Both the position numbers and the translations under genes were made by a program. From Flaviramulus sp. BrNp1-15 (GTDB lineage Bacteria; Bacteroidota; Bacteroidia; Flavobacteriales; Flavobacteriaceae), in the NCBI RefSeq assembly GCF_022259695.1, contig NZ_CP092099.1, positions 1,658,471 through 1,722,470 on the forward strand: DNA of 64,000 nt. The letters run 5' to 3'. The notes under the pieces are model-generated. The model was not told where the DNA came from and did not search any database. It was given only the letters and a program-made list of their open reading frames with translations. Numbering within the stretch: the stretch's first letter is position 1; each line of letters opens with the position of its first letter. Positions 53,752 through 63,290 of the stretch are shown piece after piece.

Positions 53752-54249
53752 TCATTTTTCTTCGTTTTCAATCCAGGTTTCATTTAATAAATCAAAAGAT
53801 TGATAGGAGTCATGATAAGAAATATAAAATTTATATTTAGTATTATTTATTGTGATTTTATCCCAACATGTAACAAACCAATTAATAAATTCTGATTCTA
53901 GTTTTAAATAAAAGTTATCCATACGTTCCATATCAGATGAATTGTTAAAATCATAATCATCAACATCAATGTCTAAATTGTTATCCGCTATAATACCATT
54001 AGGATAATCACTTAATATTTTTTTATAACCTAATTGAGAGTTTTCACTATCCATTGCATAGAGGTTGATAGAATATCCATCTGCATTAATTTCAAAATCC
54101 AAATTTTTTATTTCATTTTTTAAATGTGGTTTAATCAATCCAAAGTCTTCATTATTTATTATATTATTTAAATCCTGAATCATTCTTTCAGAAATTGAAT
54201 GTAAGAAAGCCAATATTTTATTTAGTTGATTGGTTTCTTTTTCAGTCAT
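53752..54249 (-). CDS. Unknown acidic protein in the immunity-like block
   Basis: The 165-residue acidic cytoplasmic protein has a helical N-terminal half (MTEKETNQLNKILAFLHS). A beta-rich C-terminal half follows (LESEFINWFVTCWDKI, YKFYISYHDSYQSFDLL). No family is recognised; the size, acidity and position fit an immunity protein. Its start overlaps the end of the 121-residue gene by 8 bp, so the three genes form one transcription unit. Confidence 0.6.
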   Translation of the reverse strand: MTEKETNQLNKILAFLHSISERMIQDLNNIINNEDFGLIKPHLKNEIKNLDFEINADGYSINLYAMDSENSQLGYKKILSDYPNGIIADNNLDIDVDDYDFNNSSDMERMDNFYLKLESEFINWFVTCWDKITINNTKYKFYISYHDSYQSFDLLNETWIENEEK

Positions 54250-54607
54250 AATCTATAAAGTCAGTATGATTACTGAATTTTTTTATCCAGCCTTCTTCTG
54301 TAAATAATTCACCATGTAATCCATCTGATGATTTGCAGATGTTCTGATTGTCAACGATTATTTGAATATCATCGTTTTCTTGAATAGCAAATAGAAAATC
54401 GTGTGTTGTGCTTACTAATATTTCAGATAACAGATTTTTGATGATTTCTATGTTGTTATTGTTTAACAATTTTATTTGGTCTTGTAATTTTTTAAGTGAA
54501 GGTGCATTTATTTTTCCTTCAGTTAAATTTTGAAATTTATCAAGTCCATTATCTATACAATTTGCAACTATTAATTCTCCAAACTTATCTAACGCATTAT
54601 TATCCAT
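54242..54607 (-). CDS. Unknown 121-residue protein, first gene of the immunity-like block
   Basis: The 121-residue acidic protein has a helical N-terminal part (MDNNALDKFGELIVANCIDN) and a beta-rich tail (DFLFAIQENDDIQIIVDN, LHGELFTEEGWIKKFSN). No family is recognised. It is 3 bp after the stop of the TolB-like gene, so it could be part of the upstream operon, although its content is unrelated. Confidence 0.6.
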   Translation of the reverse strand: MDNNALDKFGELIVANCIDNGLDKFQNLTEGKINAPSLKKLQDQIKLLNNNNIEIIKNLLSEILVSTTHDFLFAIQENDDIQIIVDNQNICKSSDGLHGELFTEEGWIKKFSNHTDFIDYD

Positions 54608-54609
54608 TC

Positions 54610-56142
54610 CTAATCTGTATTAGTTACAAACGCAATATGCTTGCTGTCTTTACTCCAGCTAGGTACATTCATGGTGCCTTGTCCGCCATATAAATAAGCA
54701 ATTATTTTTGGTTTTGTGCTTAAATCTGTTGGCATTAAACGTAATGTACAATGTTGATAAAACGGATGGTCGCCAAAGGCAATTGTAGGTGGAAAAGATA
54801 TAAAAACTATCCATTTACCATCTGGTGAAATGTGAGGAAACCAGTCTTTAAAATTTTCATCAAAAGTTAATTGCTTAGGATTTTTACCATCAGCATCCAT
54901 ACGCCACAATTGCATGTTTCCTGTTCTGTTAGAATTGAAATAAATATATTTTCCATCAGGAGAATATTCACTTCCATCATCCAGGTCTTTAGTGTCGGTT
55001 AATTGAAATTCTTCTCGTGTTTCTATATCACTTCCATAAATATCATATTTACCTTTTCTATTAGCCGTATAAATTATGGTTTTATTATCTGGAGAAATAC
55101 CGTGTAAGTATGAGGCGCCAACACCATCATGCGTGATTTTTCTTGGTATAGAGTCGCCTTTTGGATTCATAATATAAATTGATGAGGTTCTATTATCATC
55201 GGAATTATGATGACTTATACCTAACAACGTTTCATCAAAAGAAAAAATATGGTCGTTATTGTTATCTATAGCAAAGCCTGTATTTATTTGTTGAGACTCG
55301 CCATTTTCAAATGAATAGCGATATAAAAATCCGTTTGAATTGTAAACCAATTCTTTGTCATTATTTACCCAATTTGGAGCTTGTATGGAATGTGCTGAAT
55401 AAAATAAGGTTTTACGAAGTCCAGTTTCAACATTCATAGTTTCCATATAACTACCAATATAGTCTCTGTAAGGTTGAAAATCTGGGTCTGCAGGTTTTAT
55501 GATTCTTACATTGCTAAAAACAGCAGTTTCTATAACATCTTCATTGTGAGAACACACATATAAGCCAACAAAAGCTTCATTTCTAAGCGGCACATTTTCT
55601 AATTTTGTAGTTACAAATGGCTCGCCGTAATGCGCAGTAGACATGTAATAATCGTTTCCACGGCGTTCTAGTTGAACAACATCGGGTAATTTATCTAGGG
55701 ACTCAACAATTTGTTCGGTTTCTCCACCATCAGTTTTTCTATATTGTAATGCTGTTAAACCGTCGCCACCATGAATAGAGGCATGAACCTCGGGTGAATT
55801 AGAACTTAAATTATTTCTTACCATCCAACCCATTTTTCTATGAGGATCTACACCTTCACTTGTAAATTTCATATGTGCTCTTACAATAAAATCACCTTGG
55901 ATAGATTTGTATAAATATTGAAATTGATCTGTTCCGCCCCAAATATTCATTCCAGAACCTGTTATGGTGTATTCTTGAGTTTCAGGATTGTATACAATGG
56001 ATCCTTTATGCTTTGGGTTGCCAACATTAGTTTGGTTTTCAAAAACTCCAAATTTAGCTGATTGATTCATAGTAGTTTGGCTAGTTAAAATATGACTGTT
56101 ACTAAACGTAAAAATTAAACAAATTGCTAATAGTTTTTTCAT
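54610..56142 (-). CDS. TolB-like / PD40 beta-propeller protein with N-terminal sandwich domain
   Basis: The 510-residue protein has a signal peptide (MKKLLAICLIFTFSNS). An N-terminal DUF1349-like beta sandwich is at about 25-215 (FIVRAHMKFTSEGVDPHRKM). PD40/WD40-like repeats follow: HGISPDNKTIIYTANRKG, EYSPDGKYIYFNSNR, HISPDGKWIVFISF. It is a periplasmic or surface scaffold, not an enzyme by any visible motif. It is last of the GMC operon and 15 bp after the gluconate-dehydrogenase-subunit gene. Confidence 0.8.
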   Translation of the reverse strand: MKKLLAICLIFTFSNSHILTSQTTMNQSAKFGVFENQTNVGNPKHKGSIVYNPETQEYTITGSGMNIWGGTDQFQYLYKSIQGDFIVRAHMKFTSEGVDPHRKMGWMVRNNLSSNSPEVHASIHGGDGLTALQYRKTDGGETEQIVESLDKLPDVVQLERRGNDYYMSTAHYGEPFVTTKLENVPLRNEAFVGLYVCSHNEDVIETAVFSNVRIIKPADPDFQPYRDYIGSYMETMNVETGLRKTLFYSAHSIQAPNWVNNDKELVYNSNGFLYRYSFENGESQQINTGFAIDNNNDHIFSFDETLLGISHHNSDDNRTSSIYIMNPKGDSIPRKITHDGVGASYLHGISPDNKTIIYTANRKGKYDIYGSDIETREEFQLTDTKDLDDGSEYSPDGKYIYFNSNRTGNMQLWRMDADGKNPKQLTFDENFKDWFPHISPDGKWIVFISFPPTIAFGDHPFYQHCTLRLMPTDLSTKPKIIAYLYGGQGTMNVPSWSKDSKHIAFVTNTD

Positions 56143-56157
56143 AATTAGGGATGTTAG

Positions 56158-56793
56158 TTATAATGACCAGGCTTTTCCTTTTGTTAATTCATCCAAATTA
56201 CCACAAGGGATATAAGTTCCCGGAATTGGATTATAAGCTAAAACTTTTTCGCCAATCAATTCACTGGTTTTAAATGCAAAAACAGACATAGATCTTATGT
56301 TATTTAATATATCGAACTGCAAAGCATTTTCGTAACCAGATACATTTTTGTTTTCTGATGCTTTGTATGCTTCTATTTGTTTTTCCCAACTTGTTAGTTT
56401 TTCATCATCAATTTTAAAATATGAAGCTAGTAAATCATCATAGTTTTCATAGCTAACGTCATCAATATTTTGATTATATTTAGTTTTAATAGTATTTATT
56501 AATAATGAAAACTGTGTTTTAATATCTGCTTTTTCTTCAGTTTCAAAAGTTTCATTTATAAAGGTGTCTATAAACTGTGGGACATTAACGTCTAAAGCAC
56601 CAGGTGTATCTGTTTTTGGTAAAATAATATCTACTAGTTTTTCTAAAACATTGCCTTCTTCAATATTAAAAAATACTGGTAACCAGGGCTCTACATTGCT
56701 TTTACAGCCTTGAAGAATATTTAAAATTGTGGGAGTGCTTACCACAAAACCTAATGATAATCCTAAATTTTTTATTGCTTTCCTTCTTTCCAT
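56158..56793 (-). CDS. Gluconate 2-dehydrogenase subunit 3 family protein
   Basis: The 211-residue protein starts with a basic, hydrophobic exported leader (MERRKAIKNLGLSLGFVVS). It has the subunit 3 pattern LVDIILPKTDTPGALDVNVP and later DVSYENYDDLL. In sugar dehydrogenases this subunit helps fold and export the GMC flavoprotein, whose gene lies 2 bp upstream. The pair implies a periplasmic sugar-oxidising enzyme feeding electrons to the respiratory chain. Confidence 0.87.
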   Translation of the reverse strand: MERRKAIKNLGLSLGFVVSTPTILNILQGCKSNVEPWLPVFFNIEEGNVLEKLVDIILPKTDTPGALDVNVPQFIDTFINETFETEEKADIKTQFSLLINTIKTKYNQNIDDVSYENYDDLLASYFKIDDEKLTSWEKQIEAYKASENKNVSGYENALQFDILNNIRSMSVFAFKTSELIGEKVLAYNPIPGTYIPCGNLDELTKGKAWSL

Positions 56794-56795
56794 AA

Positions 56796-58505
56796 TTAAA
56801 GATTCATTTTTTTAAGTTCTTTTACTGCAAAATCAACTGCTCGTGCAGTAAATGCCATATAGGTAAGCGAAGGGTTTTGACATGCAGAAGAAGTCATGAA
56901 AGAGCCATCGGTTACAAAAACATTTTTTACGTTATGTAACTGGTTGTGTTTATTTACCACCGAAGTTTTGGGACTGTGACCCATTCTGGCAGTTCCCATT
57001 TCGTGAATACCAAGACCAAAACCAACTACTCTGTCATCTGGAGTAACATCTTTAAAACCAGCTTTTTCAAAAATATCCATAGCTTCAACAATCATATCTT
57101 TTCGCATATTAACTTCATTTTCTCTGTATTCTGCATCAAAAGTTACTGTTGGTAAACCCCATTGATCCTTTTTATCATAATCTAAATAGAATTTATTTCT
57201 GTGGTCTGGAAGGGTTTCACCGAATCCTGTCATTCCAATTTGCCAGTTTCCTGGTTCTAAAATGGCTTTTTTAAGATCTTTACCATAGTTTAATTCGCCA
57301 ACAGCTTCTGTCCAGTCTGTTCTACTTGCTCCACCTTGTAACCCGTAACCTCTTAAAAAGTCTTTTTTATTTGTAGTGCCTCCTAAATTTTGAAAACGTG
57401 GTATGTAAAATGTAGTGGGACGTCTTCCTTTATAATATTTATCTTCAAAACCATCAACTTTAGCTCTAGCTCCAGCTCTAAAATGATGGTCCATGATGTT
57501 ATGACCTAATTCTCCCGATTCATTACCCATACCGTTGGGAAATGTTTCAGATTTGGATTGCATTAAAATAGATGTAGAGGCCACAGTTGATGCGCACAAG
57601 AAAATTATTTTTGCTTTAAATTCTATGGTTTCCTTAGTCTCTGAGTCAATAACTTTAACTCCAGTTGCTTTTTTAGAGTCTTTATCATACATAACTTCAT
57701 GTACGATAGAGTTTGGTCTTAAAGTCATATTTCCTGTACGTTCTGCCGCAGGAAGGGTAGAAGAGTTACTACTAAAATAGGCACCAAATGGGCAACCTCT
57801 TATGCATCGGTTTCTAAACTGGCATGAAGAACGTCCTTCAAATTCTCCACCTGTTAAATTTGCAGTTCTACTTATGGTAACCAACCGGTCATTATAATTT
57901 TCGGAAGTCTTATTTTTTAAATGGTCTTCAACACAATTAAGTGGCATTGGTGGTAAAAAATTACCGTCTGGTAATTGTGGTAAACCTAAATTTTCACCAC
58001 TTACACCAATAAAATTTTCAACATAATCATACCAAGGTTTAATGTCTTTATAACGCACTGGCCAATCAATACCAATTCCTTCTTTTACATTGGCTTCAAA
58101 ATCTAAATCTCCTATTCTGTAACTTTGTCTTGCCCACATTAGTGATCGTCCACCAACGTGATAACCTCTAATCCAATCAAAACGTTTTACTTCGTTATAG
58201 GGATGTTTTTCATCATCAACAAACCAATGTGCACTAGCTTCATTTATAGTATATCCTGTTCGGCTTTGTTTTATTTGTTTATTGAGTTCACTTGCAGGTA
58301 AATTACTTCTATGTTTAAAATCCCAAGGGTCTTTTCCCATAGTAGGGTAATCAGTAATATGATTTACCATAGGGCCTCTTTCAAGTACAAGTGTTTTTAA
58401 TCCTTTTTCACAAAGTTCTTTAGCTGCCCATCCTCCAGAAATTCCTGTGCCAACAACAATAGCATCATACTCCTGTAGTGGAGAGCTGTAATAAAATGTA
58501 CTCAT
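56796..58505 (-). CDS. GMC-family FAD-dependent sugar dehydrogenase
   Basis: The 569-residue protein has the FAD Rossmann motif DAIVVGTGISGGWAAKELC near residue 15 and a substrate-domain FRNRCIRGCPFGAYF loop. The C-terminal catalytic region has GLGIHEMGTARMG and NVFVTDGSFM, with His/Asn residues for hydride transfer (SACQNPSLTYMAFT). Relatives oxidise glucose or disaccharides, in Bacteroidota often at C3. It is the first gene of a three-gene operon with subunit 3 and the TolB-like protein. Confidence 0.9.
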   Translation of the reverse strand: MSTFYYSSPLQEYDAIVVGTGISGGWAAKELCEKGLKTLVLERGPMVNHITDYPTMGKDPWDFKHRSNLPASELNKQIKQSRTGYTINEASAHWFVDDEKHPYNEVKRFDWIRGYHVGGRSLMWARQSYRIGDLDFEANVKEGIGIDWPVRYKDIKPWYDYVENFIGVSGENLGLPQLPDGNFLPPMPLNCVEDHLKNKTSENYNDRLVTISRTANLTGGEFEGRSSCQFRNRCIRGCPFGAYFSSNSSTLPAAERTGNMTLRPNSIVHEVMYDKDSKKATGVKVIDSETKETIEFKAKIIFLCASTVASTSILMQSKSETFPNGMGNESGELGHNIMDHHFRAGARAKVDGFEDKYYKGRRPTTFYIPRFQNLGGTTNKKDFLRGYGLQGGASRTDWTEAVGELNYGKDLKKAILEPGNWQIGMTGFGETLPDHRNKFYLDYDKKDQWGLPTVTFDAEYRENEVNMRKDMIVEAMDIFEKAGFKDVTPDDRVVGFGLGIHEMGTARMGHSPKTSVVNKHNQLHNVKNVFVTDGSFMTSSACQNPSLTYMAFTARAVDFAVKELKKMNL

Positions 58506-58557
58506 ATTATTTAGTTAGTTGATAAGATTTGATTGATTATCAGTGGTTTGGTATTTT

Positions 58558-58565
58558 CAAATATA
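58558..58565 (-). promoter_or_regulatory. -7 box of the GMC operon (TATATTTG on the minus strand)
   Basis: Exact TAnnTTTG match, 52 bp before the start at 58505. No -33 TTG at the right distance was found. Confidence 0.45.
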
Positions 58566-58646
58566 GAAAATACTATTTTACATGACCTGACTTATTTTGT
58601 CAAAAACTAGTAGTTTTTAAAGGAAAAAGTAAAATTTAACAAAAAA

Positions 58647-61109
58647 TTAGAACTTCATAGTTGTTCTAATGTTAAAAACACGAGGCGTTAAGTAATTTGG
58701 AATCGCATATTGACGTTTGCTGTAAACATCTCTTACCCAAGTATTGGTAATAGAGTTTTGTACATCAAAAATATTGAAGATTTCAAACCCAAAAGAAAGT
58801 TCTTTAAAAGGTTTTTTCCAACCACTAGCAAATTGTTTTTTACCATCTACTAAAACAAATTGTAGACCTAAATCGGCACGTTTGTATGCAGGTAATCTAT
58901 TTTGATATTCATAAGGGTCTGTATAACTAGGTGAGCCTCCTGGTAACCCAGTATTGTAAACCAGATTTAAATAAAGTTTTAGGTTAGGTACATTCGGAAC
59001 ATAATCTTGAAATAATGCAGCAAATTTTAAACGTTGGTCTGTAGGACGTGAAATATAACCTCTATTATCAATGTTTTCTTCAGTTTTTAAATAACCAAAA
59101 CTAAACCATGATTCGGTTCCAGGTACAAACTCACCATTTAAACGCATATCTAAACCATAAGCATAAGCCGTTGCATTATTAGATGCGCGATACCGTATTC
59201 TAACATTTTCCAAAGTATAAGGATTTACATCGCTTAAATTCTTATAATATATTTCAGAAGTTAATTTAAAAGGTCTGTCCCACATTTTAAAACTATAATC
59301 ATTACCTAAAACCAAGTGAAACGATTTTTGTGCTTTAACATTAGGCTGAACAACACCATTAGCATCACGTAATTCTCTATAAAAAGGTGGTTGATAATAT
59401 AAACCTGTAGCTACTCTAAAGAGCATATCTTTTTCCCAATTGGGTTTTATGGCAAATTGAGCTCTTGGGCTAAAAACAGTTTGGTTAGATGATGAAATAC
59501 CATCACCACTAACTGACCAATTGTGAACACGAACACCAGCGTTATACCAAACATCACTAGTTCCAATAGCAGAACGCTTACTCCACTGTGTATAGGCTTG
59601 TAATCTATTTATTTGTGTATTGTTTGTTGCTCTTACATTTTGAAACGGTTCTAATGGCCCACTGTAAGGTTCGTAAGGTTGTTCGTTTATTGGTGTTGTT
59701 CTTGGAGGACGAATTGAAAATCCAGCAGAATCTATAACTTCCCATTCTACCAAACGGTCTTTAATGTCTTCATTGGTGTATTTAACAGACCACTCAATTC
59801 TGTTATCATTAATTTTGAAATCCCCTTTGTGTTCAATATTTGTAATAAGTGCGTCTAAATCGTTTCTACCGTGATTTAACTGACTGCCTACACCTTCACT
59901 AAATTCTACTTCACCTAAATTTTCATCACCAATATTCGTGTTAACTTCCCCAAGTCTGTATTGTGCCAAAATATCAAAATACTCTTCTTCAGTAGTGTGA
60001 TATGTTGATGTAATTAAATGTAGCGTTAAATCATCATTTACAAAATAAGAACCTTTAAATGCTCCAAATAAGGTTTGGTATCTGTCTTTTTCTTGACCGT
60101 CATAAAATACTAAAAGCGCAATAGGGTCTGATAAGGTTCCAAAATTGGTTTGTCGGGTTTGCGGCTCATAATTGTATTTATTCAGCGAGGCATTACCTAA
60201 AAAACTTAAATGAAATTTATTTGAAAATCTATAAGTAAAATACCCTTGTACATCAGCAAACGATGGTTTAAAATTTGTTTCGGTTTCTTTAGCATTAACT
60301 AATAAACTATTGTCACGGTAGCGTGCGCCAACTATACCCGAAAACTTAGAGTCTTTACTAATGTTCTCAACAGATAAGCTTCCACCAAGTAAACTTAAAT
60401 CGGCATTAACTTCAAACTGATATGGGTTTTTATAAGTGATATCTAAAACTGAAGATAATTTATCACCATATTTAGCTTGAAATCCACCTGCTGAAAAATC
60501 TACGTTTTGAACAAGATTAGTATTTACAAAACTTAAACCTTCTTGTTGACCCGAACGTACCAAAAATGGGCGATATACTTGTATGTCGTTTACATAGACT
60601 AAATTTTCATCGTAGTTTCCACCTCGTACCGAGTATTGTGTGCTTAATTCATTATTATTACTAACTCCAGGAAGTGTTAAAAGCAGATTTTCTACACCAG
60701 CGTTTGCTCCAGGGATTTTTCTAATTGCTTCTGGATTTAAAGTTACAACACCTTCAACTTCTTTTCGTCTGTTGTTAGTTACAATTACAGTGGCTATTTG
60801 CTCAATAGAAGTACTCATTACAGGATTGAATTCGTACTCTTCCCCATTTTTTAAATTAAATGTACTTACTACTTTTTTATGGGAAATATGTGAAAACTCA
60901 ACAGATACTTCAGTATTTGCTGGTATTGTTAAAATGTAAAAACCATTAGCGTTTGTTTGGGTTCCGCTGGTTTCAGTTTTAATATTTACATTTTCAATGG
61001 GTTTGTTATTTTCATCTAAAATAACACCTTTAACTTTTGCTGTTTGCGCATAAGTAAAATTAATAATGGCAAAAAACAGAAAGGTGGTTAGTAAGAGTTT
61101 TGCTTTCAA
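58647..61109 (-). CDS. TonB-dependent receptor with carboxypeptidase-like regulatory domain
   Basis: I choose the TTG at 61109, giving 820 residues, because a signal peptide follows at once (MKAKLLLTTFLFFAIINFTYAQ is residues 1-22). The frame is open to an ATG at 61181, inside the M23 gene. Next is a carboxypeptidase-like regulatory domain (VKGVILDENNKPIENVNIK), then a plug (VENLLLTLPGVSNNNELS, YSVRGGNYDENLVYVND). A barrel of about 600 residues follows, ending VFNIRTTMKF. It imports an unknown ligand through the outer membrane. No SusD partner is adjacent, and there is no FecR/sigma pair. Confidence 0.9.
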   Translation of the reverse strand: MKAKLLLTTFLFFAIINFTYAQTAKVKGVILDENNKPIENVNIKTETSGTQTNANGFYILTIPANTEVSVEFSHISHKKVVSTFNLKNGEEYEFNPVMSTSIEQIATVIVTNNRRKEVEGVVTLNPEAIRKIPGANAGVENLLLTLPGVSNNNELSTQYSVRGGNYDENLVYVNDIQVYRPFLVRSGQQEGLSFVNTNLVQNVDFSAGGFQAKYGDKLSSVLDITYKNPYQFEVNADLSLLGGSLSVENISKDSKFSGIVGARYRDNSLLVNAKETETNFKPSFADVQGYFTYRFSNKFHLSFLGNASLNKYNYEPQTRQTNFGTLSDPIALLVFYDGQEKDRYQTLFGAFKGSYFVNDDLTLHLITSTYHTTEEEYFDILAQYRLGEVNTNIGDENLGEVEFSEGVGSQLNHGRNDLDALITNIEHKGDFKINDNRIEWSVKYTNEDIKDRLVEWEVIDSAGFSIRPPRTTPINEQPYEPYSGPLEPFQNVRATNNTQINRLQAYTQWSKRSAIGTSDVWYNAGVRVHNWSVSGDGISSSNQTVFSPRAQFAIKPNWEKDMLFRVATGLYYQPPFYRELRDANGVVQPNVKAQKSFHLVLGNDYSFKMWDRPFKLTSEIYYKNLSDVNPYTLENVRIRYRASNNATAYAYGLDMRLNGEFVPGTESWFSFGYLKTEENIDNRGYISRPTDQRLKFAALFQDYVPNVPNLKLYLNLVYNTGLPGGSPSYTDPYEYQNRLPAYKRADLGLQFVLVDGKKQFASGWKKPFKELSFGFEIFNIFDVQNSITNTWVRDVYSKRQYAIPNYLTPRVFNIRTTMKF

Positions 61110-61122
61110 AAGGTTGTTTAGT

Positions 61123-62814
61123 TTATTTTCGATAAAATAACGCTTCAAAAGTAGAATTATTTCCAACATTATCGGTAACAATTACTTTTAAATTATTTTT
61201 GGTGTCGGTTATTATGCCATCATTAAAATCGTGTGTTAAGGTTTTAGTTTTGTAATCGTATTCCATTAAAACCCATTTTCCGTTTACAGTTGCTCTATAA
61301 TTAGAAACTCCGGAATCTTCATCATCAATTTTTACTTTTAAATAACGGTATTTACTAAGCCATTGCCCGTCTTTAAAATTATTAGCTGTTATTGTTGGTG
61401 CAATACTATCAGTAGCTAAAGCATAAGTGCCTAGTTTTTTTGTATTTGCAGTTAAGGTGGTTTCTTTTCTTTTGGTGTAAGTATAAGAAGGGTGTTTTTT
61501 GTAACCTACTAATCTTGCTATATATAATTTACTTCTGTCTTCACTTGAATACTTGCTAACATCATAACTAATAGTGAAGTTTTTCATAGCAGGAATAACA
61601 TCTTCATGTAATAACAAAGTATCATTCTTAACTTCAAAATCTATATAAAAATCTTCATAAAACGTATTCTTATAAAAATTGACGCTAACGTTACCTTCAT
61701 TTAAATTTGTGGTTTGGTCTGCTTTAATTAGATAAGGCGTTGTTTTTTTTATTTTGGGTTCTAAAATATCATTTTTAGTTCCTTTAATATTGATAGTTAT
61801 CCAAGATTCGTTGTTTTTATAATCGGCAACTCTAATTTTATAAACAGAGTTAGTGCTATCTTCAACTTTTAAAAAACCATCATTTATATGCTCTTTATAA
61901 AGACTTAAAGGGCTATTTTTTTTAAATAACTTTTGAATACGTTCTTTGTTATTTGAATAATGCTCATAATCTATAAGCTGATTGATATGTTTGGTTTCAT
62001 CAAAAGAGAAACGCTTAAAATCTATTTCAAAATTTCTGCTACCATTAACAAAAGTTTGAATATTATAAACACCATTTGAATTTGCTGCTAAATCTTGTCT
62101 GTCTATGGTTACTATACCAAAACCTATATCGCCTATAGCATCAATACTTTCAACGGTATAATCACCATTTTTAAGAGGAATTAGTCTTAGTTTTTGCTTG
62201 TCGTTACTATTATTAACAAAAGATTTTTCATTTAAAGGATATGCGTAAATAGATCTAACAATAGGATTTGAAGTGTCTTTTATATCAATTCCAAAAAGCA
62301 TAGGATTCATAGGGCGTTCCTGTTTATCACGAATTTCATAATGTAAATGTGGACCACCAGAACCACCAGAATTACCACTATAAGCCACTACACTGTCTTT
62401 TAAAACAGGTAAGCTTTCTGCATTTGGAAAGAGTTCAATTTCATAAGATTCTTCTTCATATTGTCGCTTTTTTACATAAGCTTCAATCTCCGGAGCAAAT
62501 TTTTGTAAGTGTGCATAAACTGTTGTGTATCCGTTGGGATGCGTTATGTATAAAGCTTTACCATAACCATAATGTGAAACTTTAATACGACTTACAAACC
62601 CACTAGCCGAAGCTTTTACCTTTAATCCTCTACGTTGTTGTGTTTTTATGTCTAAACCAGAATGAAAATGATTAGAGCGCAACTCTGCAAATGTTCCTGC
62701 AAGTACTAGAGGAATTTCTAAAGGATTACTAAAATAATCTTGAGGATAATTATTTTGGGCATTTGTAAATAATGAAAAAACTAGAAAAAGGGACAGTATT
62801 AATCGCATATGCAT
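61123..62814 (-). CDS. M23 family metallopeptidase (exported)
   Basis: The 563-residue protein has a signal peptide (LILSLFLVFSLFTNAQ); ATG 62814 or 62808 is the start. The M23 zinc site is HFHSGLD (H51, D55) with GGPHLHYE (H156, H158). About 400 beta-rich residues follow with Ig-like character (VTDNVGNNSTFEALF near the end). It cleaves peptidoglycan cross-bridges or is a regulatory LytM-like protein; catalytic ligands are intact here. It ends 13 bp before the receptor start, so the two genes are coupled. Confidence 0.88.
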   Translation of the reverse strand: MHMRLILSLFLVFSLFTNAQNNYPQDYFSNPLEIPLVLAGTFAELRSNHFHSGLDIKTQQRRGLKVKASASGFVSRIKVSHYGYGKALYITHPNGYTTVYAHLQKFAPEIEAYVKKRQYEEESYEIELFPNAESLPVLKDSVVAYSGNSGGSGGPHLHYEIRDKQERPMNPMLFGIDIKDTSNPIVRSIYAYPLNEKSFVNNSNDKQKLRLIPLKNGDYTVESIDAIGDIGFGIVTIDRQDLAANSNGVYNIQTFVNGSRNFEIDFKRFSFDETKHINQLIDYEHYSNNKERIQKLFKKNSPLSLYKEHINDGFLKVEDSTNSVYKIRVADYKNNESWITINIKGTKNDILEPKIKKTTPYLIKADQTTNLNEGNVSVNFYKNTFYEDFYIDFEVKNDTLLLHEDVIPAMKNFTISYDVSKYSSEDRSKLYIARLVGYKKHPSYTYTKRKETTLTANTKKLGTYALATDSIAPTITANNFKDGQWLSKYRYLKVKIDDEDSGVSNYRATVNGKWVLMEYDYKTKTLTHDFNDGIITDTKNNLKVIVTDNVGNNSTFEALFYRK

Positions 62815-62929
62815 GTATTAGGCTAAAATATTAATTTGATATGAATATGCAAAGTATATTGCAAAAATCAATCCATTGTTTTAAGTATATGAACTAAAGA
62901 AATGATTTTAAAATTTTATGAAAAAACAA

Positions 62930-62960
62930 TTGTAATTTATAGCTAGGTATGTTAACTTTG
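62930..62960 (+). promoter_or_regulatory. Full flavobacterial promoter upstream of the coiled-coil/zapA pair
   Basis: TTG at 62930-62932, a 20-bp spacer, and TAACTTTG at 62953-62960 fit the TTG-N17-23-TAnnTTTG consensus. The ATG at 62985 is 24 bp downstream. This is the best sigma-type promoter in the window. Confidence 0.7.
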
Positions 62961-62984
62961 TGAGATAAGTATTGAAATTTGTAA

Positions 62985-63275
62985 ATGAGTAATATTGAAG
63001 ATATTGTAGATTCTTTAGAAAACAAAATTAGTAAAGTATTACACAAACTAGAGCTTTTAAAGCTTGCTAATTTGAAATTGAATGAAGAATTAGAAGTCTC
63101 AAAGCAAGAAATTCAAACCCAAAAAAAGCATATTGATGCTTGGGAAGAAAAATACGAAGCTCTTAAAATGGCAAATTCAATACTTGGTAGTGACGATAAT
63201 AAAAGAGAAACTAAGCTTAAAATAAACGCATTAATACGAGAAATAGACCATTGTATTGGTCAGCTTTCAGATTAA
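62985..63275 (+). CDS. Coiled-coil protein upstream of zapA
   Basis: The 96-residue protein is a long coiled coil (IVDSLENKISKVLHKLELLK through about residue 65) with a short tail LIREIDHCIGQLSD. This is the same size and position as the coiled-coil partner encoded before zapA in many flavobacteria, possibly a ZapB-like partner. The gene is 15 bp from zapA. Confidence 0.75.
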   Translation: MSNIEDIVDSLENKISKVLHKLELLKLANLKLNEELEVSKQEIQTQKKHIDAWEEKYEALKMANSILGSDDNKRETKLKINALIREIDHCIGQLSD

Positions 63276-63290
63276 AGCAACATAAATTCA

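Noticed and set aside
58602-58618. AAAAACTA-G-TAGTTTTT hairpin as a terminator after the TonB receptor gene
   Set aside because: All A/T stem except at its base, and no T run follows on the correct strand; too weak to call.
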